Shown here: one piece after another, positions 17,649 to 26,849 of the stretch
How positions within the stretch are numbered: the first letter of the stretch is position 1
Layout of the letters: every line of letters begins with the position of its first letter
Made by a program: the position numbers and the translations under genes
Assembly (NCBI RefSeq): GCF_030758315.1
Contig: NZ_CP132336.1
Span: 1,984,001-2,048,000, forward strand
From: Pararhizobium sp. IMCC3301
Lineage (GTDB): Bacteria > Pseudomonadota > Alphaproteobacteria > Rhizobiales > GCA-2746425
DNA: 64,000 nucleotides
Direction: 5' to 3'
Notes under the pieces: model-generated
The model's database searches: none
Told to the model about the DNA's origin: nothing
What the model saw: the letters and a program-made list of their open reading frames with translations, nothing else

Positions 17649-18506
17649 GCGCACTGACAGCAGCGCCGTCGCCAGCACAATGATACCCGCCCCCACAATC
17701 GTGTTGAGTGTCGGGATTTCACTGAACACCAGAAATCCCACAGCGCCGGAAATGATCAGACTACTGTAGCCAAGCGGACCCAGAAAACCGGCATCGCCTT
17801 TCCAGTGCGCCTGTAAAAAGCAGAACTGGGCGCTTTGCGAAAACACTCCGACCGACAGAAGAAACGGCAAATGTCCGGGGTCGATAGTCACCCATGTCTG
17901 CACCGCCGGAAGCGCGGTCAGCACCGCCAGCCCAGCCGTATAAAAGACCATCATCACCACCATCGGAGTGCCTTTCAGCCGGCGCGTGACAATGATCGCC
18001 GCCGTGCCACAGACAACACTGACCATCACCGCCAGCAGACCCCAGGACCAGGCCACATTGTCCGGCGTCAGCGCCACAACAATTCCGCCAAGTCCGACGC
18101 CGCCCGCCAGCCAGCGTGTCAGCGGCACTTTTTCTCCCAGCAGCAGTGCCGCCATTGCGATCAGCAATAAAGGGCGGGTGAAACTCATAGTCATGAACAG
18201 CGCCAGCGGCAGGCGCGCCACCGCGAAAAAGCTGGCAGTCAGGGTAATGGTGGACAAAGCCACACGCAGCATCTGCAGGCCAGGACGGTCCACCCTCGCG
18301 AACGCCGCCCGGCCCCGCCAGATCCACGGCGTCAGCAGCACCAGCCCCACCAGCGCACGCAAAAACACGATCTGCCAGGGAGGGTAGAGGCCGCCCAGCG
18401 CCTTGACGATGGAAATCGCCCAGATGTTCAGGCTCATATCGGCAATCAGCCAGAGGCCTGCCTGCAGATTGTCGTGACTGGATGCGCCGGCCAGCCGCTG
18501 CTTCAT
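17637..18506 (-). CDS. DMT superfamily (EamA) transporter
   Basis: Inner-membrane protein of 289 residues with ten predicted helices and two EamA repeats. The first covers roughly residues 10-140 (QAGLWLIADMSLNIWAIS at its start) and the second 150-285. Its ATG overlaps the stop of the large PIG-L gene (ATGA), so it is the third gene of the ROK operon rather than an independent unit. EamA proteins export or import small metabolites such as amino acids and nucleobases. Here it may move a product or precursor of the PIG-L pathway. Its 3' end overlaps the convergent TauE/SafE gene by 12 bases. Confidence 0.9.
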   Translation of the reverse strand: MKQRLAGASSHDNLQAGLWLIADMSLNIWAISIVKALGGLYPPWQIVFLRALVGLVLLTPWIWRGRAAFARVDRPGLQMLRVALSTITLTASFFAVARLPLALFMTMSFTRPLLLIAMAALLLGEKVPLTRWLAGGVGLGGIVVALTPDNVAWSWGLLAVMVSVVCGTAAIIVTRRLKGTPMVVMMVFYTAGLAVLTALPAVQTWVTIDPGHLPFLLSVGVFSQSAQFCFLQAHWKGDAGFLGPLGYSSLIISGAVGFLVFSEIPTLNTIVGAGIIVLATALLSVRSKH

Positions 18507-20893
18507 GCTTTGGCGACGAGATTCGCCATCAGCCTGAATGCGCCCGGTGTCAGCTTCTCCATCTGATGATGCAGAATGAGAGACGTATGTGTGTGCCGGC
18601 CATAACCAAACCTTGCAGACAGCAACGCGCCGCTATGCGGCTCTTCGCCCGGATCAGACATCGACAACAGGGCCTTGTAGTCACTGGCCCATGATTTAGC
18701 GAAATACAGCCCGCGTTCCTTGTGCCACCCGGCCCAGTCTGCGACGCCGATGTGGTTCGGCGTAGTCAGCAGCTTGTGATGTGGCAGCAGATGTGTGACC
18801 TCGGCATTTTCATCGGTGACGCGCCAGCGCAACGACGGCTTGCCAATTTCCAGATGCAGCGGCGGCACCTTGTCCGGGTCCCAGCCATCCCAGGGCCGAT
18901 GATAGAGGGTGACAAGATGCCCGCCCCGCTCGACCCAGGCATGCACCATCGTCATTGCGTTGCGGAGTGCCGGACGCGTGCGCATGGCGAAAATTCCGAT
19001 CAACAACGTGTCAAACCGCTTCAACTCGGATGCGCTCAGTTGCTCATCAGTCAACTCGGTGACGGTCAGGCCCATGGCGCGCAGCCAGTGCGGGACACGG
19101 TCATTGCCGCCACCGACATAGGCAATCGACACATCCGGCAAATTTGCATCAATCACACGCAATTCCAGACTGGCCGGAAATGTGCGGATTCGCGATGCAA
19201 TATGAGGATAGGCAAAATGGCGCACACTCAGCGCTGTTTGTCCGTCCAGTTGCAGCGGAATGTCGTAAAGACCGGCCTCGACATCCTGCGGCACTGTCAG
19301 CGCAAAACCTGTCGCTGACGGCGCGGCTTGCCAATCTCCCGAGTGATCCCCCGAGTGATCAGGCAACACCAGTTCCAGTTTTGCGGTATCGGGGTATATC
19401 TCGCCAATTGTCAGGGCAAGCTGTCTTGCCGGGGATGCAAGATTAATCACCGCGCAATCCGGCACCAGGGTCGCGCTTCTGTCAGGCAGCACCAGAGGCG
19501 GTGTTTCAAAGCCGATGCTGGTCTGCGATGTGACGCCATCATAGGTGATGAGCAACCGCATCGCCGGGGCAGTTGCATGAGCTGGAATATAGCGCGAGGG
19601 ATAGGGGTCGGATACCGGTGCCAGCGAGGAGACCGAGAGCATGTCACCCTCAACCCGCCAGCCCTCTGCCAGCACCGCTTCGTGCTTCACTTCGACATTC
19701 CGGTTGGCGCTGAGTTTGGTCTCGATGGCCATGCCCACCGCTTCGCCCGGCCGCAGAGCATCCTTTTCCAGCCCGGGACGCAATTCAACACCGGCGGCGA
19801 TCCGGATCACATGAGATAATTGCGCCTCTTTCAGCAACAGGCGGTGCAGCACGTTATCCTGACAGCTCTCCGGACAGGACTGATAGGCGATACGAATTGC
19901 TTTCAACGCATCTGTTGCAGCCTTCAAAACCGCGCTGAAATGCGGGAAGCTTTCCAGTGCCGCCAGACAGGCAGCGTGAGCCTGTTGCAAGGCCCCGGAA
20001 ACGGCCCCAGCATCCGTAAAGTCCGCCAGCTCCTGAAGATCCGCCGGCAAGCCAGCGCTCAGCGTGTCGTCGCCGCCGCTGACAAAACTGCGTGCCAGAT
20101 GCAGCGGCCAGTTGTTCTCCGTGCCGTGTGGCACCCATCGGCCCATCCCCTGGGTACGGTGAAACACCCGTGATTGCTGGCCGATCTGAGCCCAGCTCCA
20201 GCCGGTCACCGGGTCATCCCCATTGGCATTGATAGTCAAGGTAGCGGGCGGCGGCGGCAGATCATCATCATAGGCATCGCCTGCGCCGGACCAGGCCGGC
20301 AGATAGAGTTTTTTTACCTGCCAGGGGGCCTGGGCGACATCCGGAAAATCTGGGTCAGCGGCAGCGTCCATAACCTGATGCGCCAATTGCGTCATGGCCC
20401 GGTGATGGCCGTGCTGCCCGGGAATATCCAGGAAGGTCGGGCAAAGAATATCGGGGCGTTCGCTGCGGATAATTTCGACAAACCGTTTCAGCGTCCGTTC
20501 AGCGCCCCATTTCGCCAGGGTTTCCGCGCCGCTTTTGGAAAACCCGAAATCGAAAATGCTGTCTTGCGGCGTCTCCGACAACCAGTAAAGACGCAGATTG
20601 AGCACCTCTGCAGCGCGCTCCATTTCGGCACTGCGCAGCACACCGAGATCCCGCGTGGTCTCGGTGCCGATATCATTCTGCCCACCTTCGCCCCTGTTGG
20701 CGCAGGCATAGGACAGCGACAACCCGTCCCGATACGCCAGAGCCGCCAGCATGGCGGACGTTTCATCATCGGGATGCGCGCCGCTATTCATAAATGACAC
20801 GACACTTTTCAACGGCTGCAGGGCGCGCCACAGGGCGGTGATGCGCGGTGCCTGCATCTGCTCCACAATGCGTTGAGATTCAGTCTTCGGCAT
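18503..20893 (-). CDS. Large PIG-L family deacetylase with C-terminal beta-rich and GATase-like regions
   Basis: A 796-residue cytoplasmic protein, far longer than the usual 220-300 residue PIG-L enzymes. The zinc motif AHPDDE lies near residue 40 and the second motif PGQHGHHRAM near residue 160, so the LmbE/PIG-L domain occupies about residues 30-290. A linker and a beta-rich stretch resembling NEW3-type domains follow (about 380-560). The end (about 575-795: VSIAYVGGGNDRVPHWL, FDTLLIGIFAMRTRPALR) resembles a ThuA/glutamine-amidotransferase-like alpha/beta fold. The ATG at 20893 is preferred over a GTG three bases upstream because GGGAG is seven bases before it. PIG-L enzymes hydrolyse N-acyl amides of aminosugars or their conjugates. 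It lies between the ROK gene and the EamA gene. Confidence 0.9.
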   Translation of the reverse strand: MPKTESQRIVEQMQAPRITALWRALQPLKSVVSFMNSGAHPDDETSAMLAALAYRDGLSLSYACANRGEGGQNDIGTETTRDLGVLRSAEMERAAEVLNLRLYWLSETPQDSIFDFGFSKSGAETLAKWGAERTLKRFVEIIRSERPDILCPTFLDIPGQHGHHRAMTQLAHQVMDAAADPDFPDVAQAPWQVKKLYLPAWSGAGDAYDDDLPPPPATLTINANGDDPVTGWSWAQIGQQSRVFHRTQGMGRWVPHGTENNWPLHLARSFVSGGDDTLSAGLPADLQELADFTDAGAVSGALQQAHAACLAALESFPHFSAVLKAATDALKAIRIAYQSCPESCQDNVLHRLLLKEAQLSHVIRIAAGVELRPGLEKDALRPGEAVGMAIETKLSANRNVEVKHEAVLAEGWRVEGDMLSVSSLAPVSDPYPSRYIPAHATAPAMRLLITYDGVTSQTSIGFETPPLVLPDRSATLVPDCAVINLASPARQLALTIGEIYPDTAKLELVLPDHSGDHSGDWQAAPSATGFALTVPQDVEAGLYDIPLQLDGQTALSVRHFAYPHIASRIRTFPASLELRVIDANLPDVSIAYVGGGNDRVPHWLRAMGLTVTELTDEQLSASELKRFDTLLIGIFAMRTRPALRNAMTMVHAWVERGGHLVTLYHRPWDGWDPDKVPPLHLEIGKPSLRWRVTDENAEVTHLLPHHKLLTTPNHIGVADWAGWHKERGLYFAKSWASDYKALLSMSDPGEEPHSGALLSARFGYGRHTHTSLILHHQMEKLTPGAFRLMANLVAKA

Positions 20894-20908
20894 CACACGG
20901 CTCCCGGA

Positions 20909-22099
20909 TCAGACGCGCGCAACAATGCGCGGGGTAAAGGCATCATGAATGACGAGGGCAGCGCCGCCAAGTGCCGCTGTCATACGCCCCGAAGCGCCCC
21001 GCAGCACGCGCGGCAAGGCCCGGCCTTCGCGGCGGGCAACCGAGGCATCGGGCAACTCCAGAATGGCAATCAGATCATCCAGCAAGGCATCCGGCATCGC
21101 GCCGCCGAGGATCACCGCCTCCGGATCAAACAGATTTTCAACCATGCCGATGGCTTGCGACAGAGGTGCAGCGGCCTCTCTGATCCACGCCAACAGATGC
21201 GGGTTACCCTGCCGGTGCAGCCGGTTCAGATCATCCACATTTTCAACTGCAAGCCCTGCAGCGGCCAGATGATCGCGGACCGCAATCCGGCTGGCAAAGC
21301 TTTCCAGGTGGCCACTGCGCGTCCCCGACTGGACTGTGACATGGCCGATCTCACCGGCATTGCCGTAAGCGCCGCGCATCACCTGGCCATCAGCCACGAC
21401 GCCAAGCCCCAGACCGGCCCCGAAATAAATATAGCAATAGGATTTCAAATTCTGGGCGACACCGCCAATGCGCTCCGCGACCGCAGCCGCAGTGGCATCA
21501 TTTTCCACCACCACCTGAGTTCCCAGAGCCTGCTCGAACAATCCCACCGGATCCACCCCCTCCCAGCCTTCCAGTTCCGAGCGCACCGGAGCAGATTCGC
21601 CGATCTGGCCGATCTGGCCGAATGGGCCAGGCATCACCACACCCACGCCCAGAAGCGCAGAGGCGGACAGGCCGATTTGCGCTGTAGCTTGCTGCATCAG
21701 ATCATTGGCAAGGGCGGTTACGCTCGCCGGTGCACTGCAGCCCAGCGCGACACGCTGTGTGAACCGGGGCTCTCCGGCAAGATTGACCAGGGCCGCAAAC
21801 ATCGCGTCCGGCCTGACCTCGATACCCAGCGCAAAGCCGCCCTCCTTGTTCAGCATATATTGCACCGCCGGCAGGCCTCGGCCCCTGGTCTGGCGGCCCG
21901 CTGTATGGAGAAAGGCCTCGTCTTCCAGTTCGGCGATAATATTGCTGATCGCCTGGGTCGACAAACCCGACTGCCGTGCAATTTCGGCGCGGCCCACCGG
22001 TTGATGGCGGCGCACAAGACCAAGCACCACCTGGCGATTATGCAGGCGGGTTCTTTCTGCGTTCGAGCCAATGATGGGTCTGCTGCGCTCCAGTCTCAT
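20909..22099 (-). CDS. ROK family transcriptional regulator
   Basis: Regulator of 396 residues. The N-terminal winged helix-turn-helix contains VGRAEIARQSGLSTQAISNI near residue 37. The ROK sugar-kinase-like domain follows, with GVVMPGPFGQ, a DATAAAVAE element and ASVAR-type C-terminus. The NagC-type zinc region is only partly recognisable around GNAGEIGHVTVQ. The start at 22099 has TAGAGGTG just upstream. It leads the operon ROK-PIG-L-EamA and faces the binding-protein gene at 22249 across a region with a perfect inverted repeat. ROK regulators usually respond to aminosugars or glucose derivatives, which suits the PIG-L partner. Confidence 0.93.
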   Translation of the reverse strand: MRLERSRPIIGSNAERTRLHNRQVVLGLVRRHQPVGRAEIARQSGLSTQAISNIIAELEDEAFLHTAGRQTRGRGLPAVQYMLNKEGGFALGIEVRPDAMFAALVNLAGEPRFTQRVALGCSAPASVTALANDLMQQATAQIGLSASALLGVGVVMPGPFGQIGQIGESAPVRSELEGWEGVDPVGLFEQALGTQVVVENDATAAAVAERIGGVAQNLKSYCYIYFGAGLGLGVVADGQVMRGAYGNAGEIGHVTVQSGTRSGHLESFASRIAVRDHLAAAGLAVENVDDLNRLHRQGNPHLLAWIREAAAPLSQAIGMVENLFDPEAVILGGAMPDALLDDLIAILELPDASVARREGRALPRVLRGASGRMTAALGGAALVIHDAFTPRIVARV

Positions 22100-22107
22100 A
22101 CACCTCT

Positions 22108-22149
22108 ATTAAGTCAATAAACTTGAATACTCAACTTACTTGACTTAAT
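22108..22149. promoter_or_regulatory. Putative ROK operator
   Basis: ATTAAGTCAA (22108-22117) is mirrored exactly by TTGACTTAAT (22140-22149). Between them AACTTGA and TCAACTT form a second, one-mismatch inverted pair (about 22120-22137). The whole AT-rich element sits nine bases before the ROK start codon and 100 bases before the binding-protein gene, in the divergent promoter region. Paired long half sites of this kind suit ROK/NagC-type regulators. Binding is inferred. Confidence 0.75.
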
Positions 22150-22248
22150 GGTGGTGAATGCGCGCCGGCTCGCCTCCGGGTGAGTCTGCGTGCCAGCAAT
22201 TTGCGGCATACAGGACCGCAGGGTGGATGGATAAAACGGAGTGAATCA

Positions 22249-23502
22249 ATGAGACAGTTTAGCAAATGGATATTAGGTGCAGCAACCGCCGCGATGGCAA
22301 CCGGCGGCAGCGTTGCTGCGCAAGCGGTTGAAATCGAATACTGGCAGTATTTCTTTGAAGCGCGCATAACGGCCATGGAAACGCTGATCGCAAATTTCGA
22401 AAAGGCAAATCCTGACATCACCGTCAAGACAACCCATTTTCCCTATGCCGATTATCGCACCAAAGTCGCAGCGGCAATTCCCGCCGGCGAAGGCCCCGAT
22501 GTCGTCCAGCTGTTTTACGGCTGGCTCAACGATTATGTCGAGGCAGATCTGATTCAGCCTCTGCCGGCCGATCAGTTTCCACCGGACAGAATTGAAGCTG
22601 AATTCTTCCCCATGGTGAAGGCCATGAGGAGCGGTGACAATTATATGGCACTGCCAACAGCGGTCCGTTCGCTGGCCCTGTTCTACAACAAAAGACTGTT
22701 TGAAGAAGCCGGCATTGAAGGACCGCCTGCCACGCTGGATGAACTGGTTGAATCAGCCAAGAAACTCACCAAGCGCGATGGGGCCGGCAACCTGACAACA
22801 GTTGGCATTACCACCGGCATGACGGCGCAGGACCACCACTGGTTCCGCGAGGGTCTGATACGCCAATTCGGTGGTGACCCTTATACGGAGAATTACACCA
22901 CGGTGAACTACAACAACGAGGCCGGGCTGGCCGCGCTGAAATTTTATACCGATCTGGAAGATCTGCACGGCGTCACCAAGGTCGGCTTCATGGATGAACC
23001 ACAGGCCGCCTTCAAGGCGGGCCGCGCCGGCATGCATATCGACGGATCATTCCGCATCGGAGCGCTCGACAAGGTCCGCGGCCTGAAATGGGGTGTGGCG
23101 GAACTGCCCGCTGCAGCCGATGGCACGAAATCCAATTATGCATCTTATTGGGTGAACGCCATCACCACCAAGGCAAAGGACGAAAAATACGAAGCAGCGG
23201 TCAAGTTCATGGCCTATGTCACCTCTGATGAAGCCATGCAGATCTGGCTTGATACGGTCGGGGAACTGCCCGCCAAGCCCTCTGCAGCTCTGACCGAGGC
23301 CAATGCTGCTGATCCTGTCTTCGGGCCGTTTATCAAAGGCCTGGAATATGCCCACACCACGGTTTTTGCCAATGAAAGCGGACAGCGTCAGATCATTGTC
23401 GATATGATCAGCCGCACGGATCTGGAAGACCAGTCGCTGGAAGACAGTCTGGCGGAAGGGGCCAAAGCCGAGCAGAAACTGCTCGATGAATATTACAACT
23501 AG
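22249..23502 (+). CDS. Extracellular sugar-binding protein, UgpB/MalE family
   Basis: Periplasmic family 1 binding protein of 417 residues. The ATG at 22249 follows GGAGTGA by five bases and begins a signal peptide (MRQFSKWILGAATAAMA, cleavage near AQA at residue 27). The mature part starts VEIEYWQYFFEARITAMETL; the longer frame to 22180 would bury the signal and is rejected. It is the first gene of a rightward operon with two permeases, an argininosuccinate-lyase-like enzyme and an ATPase. A strong hairpin follows the stop. Ligand unknown; ROK control and the PIG-L neighbour favour an aminosugar-containing compound. Confidence 0.93.
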   Translation: MRQFSKWILGAATAAMATGGSVAAQAVEIEYWQYFFEARITAMETLIANFEKANPDITVKTTHFPYADYRTKVAAAIPAGEGPDVVQLFYGWLNDYVEADLIQPLPADQFPPDRIEAEFFPMVKAMRSGDNYMALPTAVRSLALFYNKRLFEEAGIEGPPATLDELVESAKKLTKRDGAGNLTTVGITTGMTAQDHHWFREGLIRQFGGDPYTENYTTVNYNNEAGLAALKFYTDLEDLHGVTKVGFMDEPQAAFKAGRAGMHIDGSFRIGALDKVRGLKWGVAELPAAADGTKSNYASYWVNAITTKAKDEKYEAAVKFMAYVTSDEAMQIWLDTVGELPAKPSAALTEANAADPVFGPFIKGLEYAHTTVFANESGQRQIIVDMISRTDLEDQSLEDSLAEGAKAEQKLLDEYYN

Positions 23503-23508
23503 CCTCTG

Positions 23509-23534
23509 GCCCCGGCGCTGCAGCGCGCCGGGGC
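23509..23534 (+). repeat. Intercistronic GC-rich hairpin after the binding-protein gene
   Basis: GCCCCGGCGC (23509-23518) pairs perfectly with GCGCCGGGGC (23525-23534) around a 6-base loop, giving a ten-pair, nearly all G-C stem. It begins six bases after the SBP stop codon and lies 38 bases before the permease start. There is no T-run, so it is more likely an mRNA 3' stabiliser or partial attenuator within the operon than a full terminator. Confidence 0.8.
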
Positions 23535-23572
23535 AGCGTCCTTCATTGCATTGAATTCAGGCGGCACGTCGC

Positions 23573-24466
23573 GTGGCATTTTACAAAAACCTCTCGATAT
23601 CGCAGAAACAGATCGTCTGGGCTTGGTGTTTTCTGGCCGTCCCCACCGTGTTCTATGTGGTGGTGCGGTTCTACCCCACCGCCAATGCCATACTGGTGTC
23701 GTTTCAGGACTGGAACCTGCTCGGCGCACGGACCTGGACCGGGCTCGACAATTACATCAAATTGTTCAACGATCCGGTGTTCTGGAAGGTGTTCAAAAAC
23801 ACCTTTCTGTATCTCATCATCGGCACGCCGCTGAGCCTCGTCATAGCCTTTCTGATTGCCTATCAGATCGACAAGGTGCGGTTCATGCACGGCACCATCC
23901 GCGCGCTTTACTTTCTGCCATTCATGACCAGCGCCGTTGCCATGGCCTGGGTCTGGCGCTGGTTCTATCAGCCGGTACCCATCGGCGTGTTCAACAATGC
24001 GCTGGCCACATTCGGCATTCCGCAGATCGAGTTTCTGAATTCCACCACCAATGCACTGCCCGCCATTCTGGCGCCTGCGGTCTGGGCCGGACTGGGGTTT
24101 CAGATCATCATTTTCATGGCCGGGCTGCGCGCCATTCCGCAAACCTACTATGAGGCTGCGCGCATTGACGGCGTCTCGCCGATGGCAACATTGTGGGAAA
24201 TTACCCTGCCGCTGTTGAAGCCGACCATCGTGTTTCTGGTGGTGTTTTCCTCGATCGGATTTCTCCGGATATTCGATCAGGTCTTCAACATGACCACCAA
24301 CAATCCCGGCGGCCCGCTCAATTCCACCAAACCCCTGGTGCTGATGATCTATGAAACCGCCTTTACCCGGTATGATATGGGTTATGCCGCCGCCCAAACC
24401 GTGGTGCTGTTTCTGGTTCTGCTCGCCGTCAGCCTGCTGCAATTGCGCATTCTGAGGGACCGCTGA
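23573..24466 (+). CDS. Carbohydrate ABC transporter permease, MalF/UgpA type
   Basis: Membrane permease of 297 residues with six predicted helices, starting at a GTG (MAFYKNLSISQKQIVW). The first helix is WCFLAVPTVFYVVVRFY, and the EAA-type loop is QTYYEAARIDGVSPMATLWE near residue 200. A short AGGCGG about ten bases upstream is the only visible ribosome binding site, and a hairpin intervenes after the binding-protein gene. The downstream permease begins two bases after its stop. It forms the importer with the genes at 24468-25361 and 26850-27905. Confidence 0.91.
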   Translation: MAFYKNLSISQKQIVWAWCFLAVPTVFYVVVRFYPTANAILVSFQDWNLLGARTWTGLDNYIKLFNDPVFWKVFKNTFLYLIIGTPLSLVIAFLIAYQIDKVRFMHGTIRALYFLPFMTSAVAMAWVWRWFYQPVPIGVFNNALATFGIPQIEFLNSTTNALPAILAPAVWAGLGFQIIIFMAGLRAIPQTYYEAARIDGVSPMATLWEITLPLLKPTIVFLVVFSSIGFLRIFDQVFNMTTNNPGGPLNSTKPLVLMIYETAFTRYDMGYAAAQTVVLFLVLLAVSLLQLRILRDR

Positions 24467-24467
24467 C

Positions 24468-25361
24468 ATGACCACAACCGATCTGTCCGTCAGACCCACG
24501 TCCCAGGCGCTGCTGAAAGAACGCAGCAGTACGGCAAGCGTGCGTCCGCCCCGCAATTATGCCCAGTTCATTCGCTGGCTGCTGCTGTTTGCCGGCGGTA
24601 TTCTGATGATCACCCCGATTATCTACATGCTCTCCACCTCGTTCAAATTTCCGTTCGAGGTCTATAATCTCAATTTGATTCCTGAAGAGCCGACGCTTGA
24701 GAACTATCAGCTGGTTCTGGAGGATGGCCGCTTTTTCAACTGGTTCAACAATTCGTTGATCATTGCCACGCTGACCACGGTGTCGAATGTGTTCTTCGAC
24801 AGTCTGGTTGGCTATGCGCTGTGCAAATTCCGCTTTCCGGGCCGCTACATTGTCTTCATCGCGATCCTTTCGACGCTGATGATCCCCACCGAAATGCTGG
24901 TCATTCCCTGGTATTTGATGAGCACCAAGCTGGGCTGGCTCGACACCTATTGGGGCATCATGTTTCCCGGCATGATGACCGCTTTCGGGGTCTTCCTGAT
25001 GAAGCAGTTTTTTGAAACCGTTCCCGATGATTTTCTCGAAGCCGCGCGCATTGACGGGCTCAATGAATTTCAGATCTGGTGGAGCGTTGCCATGCCGCTG
25101 GTCAAACCGGCGCTTGCGGCGCTCGCCATCTTTGTCTTTCTCGGCAACTGGACCGCCTTTATCTGGCCCCTCATCGTCACCAACAGCCAGGAGCTGTATA
25201 CCCTGCCGGTCGGGCTGACGACGTTCAGCGTCGAGCAGCAGGTGGAATGGGAGTTGATCATGACCGGAGCCGCGCTGTCGACCTTGCCAACCCTGATCGT
25301 GTTCCTGATTTTCCAGCGCTTTATCATTCGCGGCGTGGTGATGGCAGGCCTGAAGGGATGA
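24468..25361 (+). CDS. Carbohydrate ABC transporter permease, MalG/UgpE type
   Basis: Second permease, 297 residues, with a soluble N-terminal segment of about 40 residues before the first membrane helix (WLLLFAGGILMITPIIYML). The EAA loop is DDFLEAARIDGLNEFQIWW near residue 195. The C-terminus ends IIRGVVMAGLKG, the family norm. Its stop overlaps the ATG of the lyase-like gene (ATGA), which places that enzyme firmly inside the transporter operon. Pairs with the MalF-type subunit directly upstream. Confidence 0.92.
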   Translation: MTTTDLSVRPTSQALLKERSSTASVRPPRNYAQFIRWLLLFAGGILMITPIIYMLSTSFKFPFEVYNLNLIPEEPTLENYQLVLEDGRFFNWFNNSLIIATLTTVSNVFFDSLVGYALCKFRFPGRYIVFIAILSTLMIPTEMLVIPWYLMSTKLGWLDTYWGIMFPGMMTAFGVFLMKQFFETVPDDFLEAARIDGLNEFQIWWSVAMPLVKPALAALAIFVFLGNWTAFIWPLIVTNSQELYTLPVGLTTFSVEQQVEWELIMTGAALSTLPTLIVFLIFQRFIIRGVVMAGLKG

Positions 25362-26845
25362 CCGATCTGTCCAGCTTTCCCCATCCGGTCTATAAGGACA
25401 CGGTTCTGGCGCCCTTGTTTGAAACCACCAAGGCGCATTATGTCGAGGCAGTTCGCAGCATCAACCGGGCGCATCTGGTGATGCTCACCGAGACCGGCAT
25501 TTTACAACGCGACGTGGCCGTAGCAATTGCCAACGCGCTTGTCGACATCGACCGCACCGTGGATGTTCCGGCCCTCAGCTATAGCGGCGAATATGAAGAT
25601 TATTTCTTTCTCGTGGAAGCAGAACTGAAACAGCGCCTTGGGCCCGATGTGGCCGGAATGTTGCACACTGCGCGCTCGCGCAACGACATGGACCACACCA
25701 TCTTCAAACTGGCATTGAAACAGCGTGTTGATAAGTTAATCGGGGCGGGCTACGGCCTTGCTGATGTGGTGCTGCAAAAAGCCCGCACTGAGCGCGATAC
25801 ACTGATTGTTGCCTATACCCATGGCCAGCCGGCACAGCCGACCACATTCGGCCATTATCTCAGCGCTGCGCTGGAAGTACTGTTGCGCGATCTGCAGCGG
25901 CTGCAGACCGCCCGCGACGGCCTCGATCACTGCCCGATGGGGGCAGCGGCGATCACAACATCGGGCTTTCCGATTGACCGCGAGCGCATGGCGGATTTGT
26001 TGGGATTTTCAGAACCGCTGCGCAATTCCTATGGCTGCATTGCCTCTGTGGATTACATCACCGCCCTCTATTCAGCGATCAAACTGGTTTTCCTGCATCT
26101 GGGACGGCTGGTGCAGGATTTTCAGTTCTGGACCGCGTTTGAAGTCGGGCAGCTCCATGTGCCTGACGCCCTGGTCCAGATCAGTTCAATCATGCCGCAA
26201 AAACGCAATCCGGTGCCGATCGAACATATGCGCCACATGGCTTCTGTCACCTGCGGGCGCTGTGACATGATCGTCAACACCATGCACAATACGCCCTTTA
26301 CCGACATGAATGACAGCGAGGGCGAGGTGCAGCAGGCCGGCTATGCCGCCTTTGACAGCGGCGGCCGGATGCTGAAGCTGCTGGCTGCGGTGATCGATGC
26401 CTGTTCCATCAACAGTGCAAAGGTCCAGTCCAACAGTGATGCTGCCTGCATAACGATCACAGAGTTGGCCGACACGCTGGTGCGCAACGAAGGCCTGTCC
26501 TTCCGCCAGGCTCACGAAATAGCCGCAACGACCGCCCGCGCGGTGATCGCAGCGGGAAAGCCCCTGGGAGATGGGTTCCCCGCCTTCTTCCGGGCTTTCC
26601 TGGCTCATGCTGACCGCGCACCTGCCCTTGGCGAAGATGATTTCGTGTCTGCCGTCAGCGCGCGGACTTTTGTCGCCCGGCGCAACCGCACCGGCGGACC
26701 GGCACCCGAAGCGATGGACGACGCATTCGCCCATTACACGGCCACTCTGGCTGATCTTCAAAACAGGACGGCCTTTATTGCAAGCCGTGAAGCGGCGGCG
26801 GGCGATGCCCTGCAACGCGCTTTCAACGCATTGACGCAGGAGTAG
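25358..26845 (+). CDS. Argininosuccinate lyase-like enzyme (fumarase/aspartase superfamily)
   Basis: A 495-residue soluble enzyme starting MTDLSSFPHPVYKDTV at 25358; a longer frame from 25079 lies inside the permease gene and is rejected. Superfamily signatures are present: HTARSRNDMDHT near residue 105, THGQPAQPTT near residue 155, and the catalytic-serine loop SSIMPQKRNPVPIEH near residue 282. The fold normally eliminates fumarate from N-succinyl compounds. It sits between a permease and an ATPase gene and no arg genes are near, so it is unlikely to be the housekeeping ArgH. A C-N lyase acting on the imported compound, comparable in class to EDDS lyase, is the best inference. Confidence 0.87.
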   Translation: MTDLSSFPHPVYKDTVLAPLFETTKAHYVEAVRSINRAHLVMLTETGILQRDVAVAIANALVDIDRTVDVPALSYSGEYEDYFFLVEAELKQRLGPDVAGMLHTARSRNDMDHTIFKLALKQRVDKLIGAGYGLADVVLQKARTERDTLIVAYTHGQPAQPTTFGHYLSAALEVLLRDLQRLQTARDGLDHCPMGAAAITTSGFPIDRERMADLLGFSEPLRNSYGCIASVDYITALYSAIKLVFLHLGRLVQDFQFWTAFEVGQLHVPDALVQISSIMPQKRNPVPIEHMRHMASVTCGRCDMIVNTMHNTPFTDMNDSEGEVQQAGYAAFDSGGRMLKLLAAVIDACSINSAKVQSNSDAACITITELADTLVRNEGLSFRQAHEIAATTARAVIAAGKPLGDGFPAFFRAFLAHADRAPALGEDDFVSAVSARTFVARRNRTGGPAPEAMDDAFAHYTATLADLQNRTAFIASREAAAGDALQRAFNALTQE

Positions 26846-26849
26846 TAAT

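Noticed and set aside
20873-22120. 415-codon frame on the plus strand
   Set aside because: It is opposite the ROK regulator, which has clear helix-turn-helix and kinase-fold motifs and a good ribosome binding site.
25358-26845. Housekeeping argininosuccinate lyase (argH)
   Set aside because: The gene is embedded in an ABC operon and coupled to a permease. No arginine genes are nearby, so I kept it as an argH-like paralog of unknown substrate.
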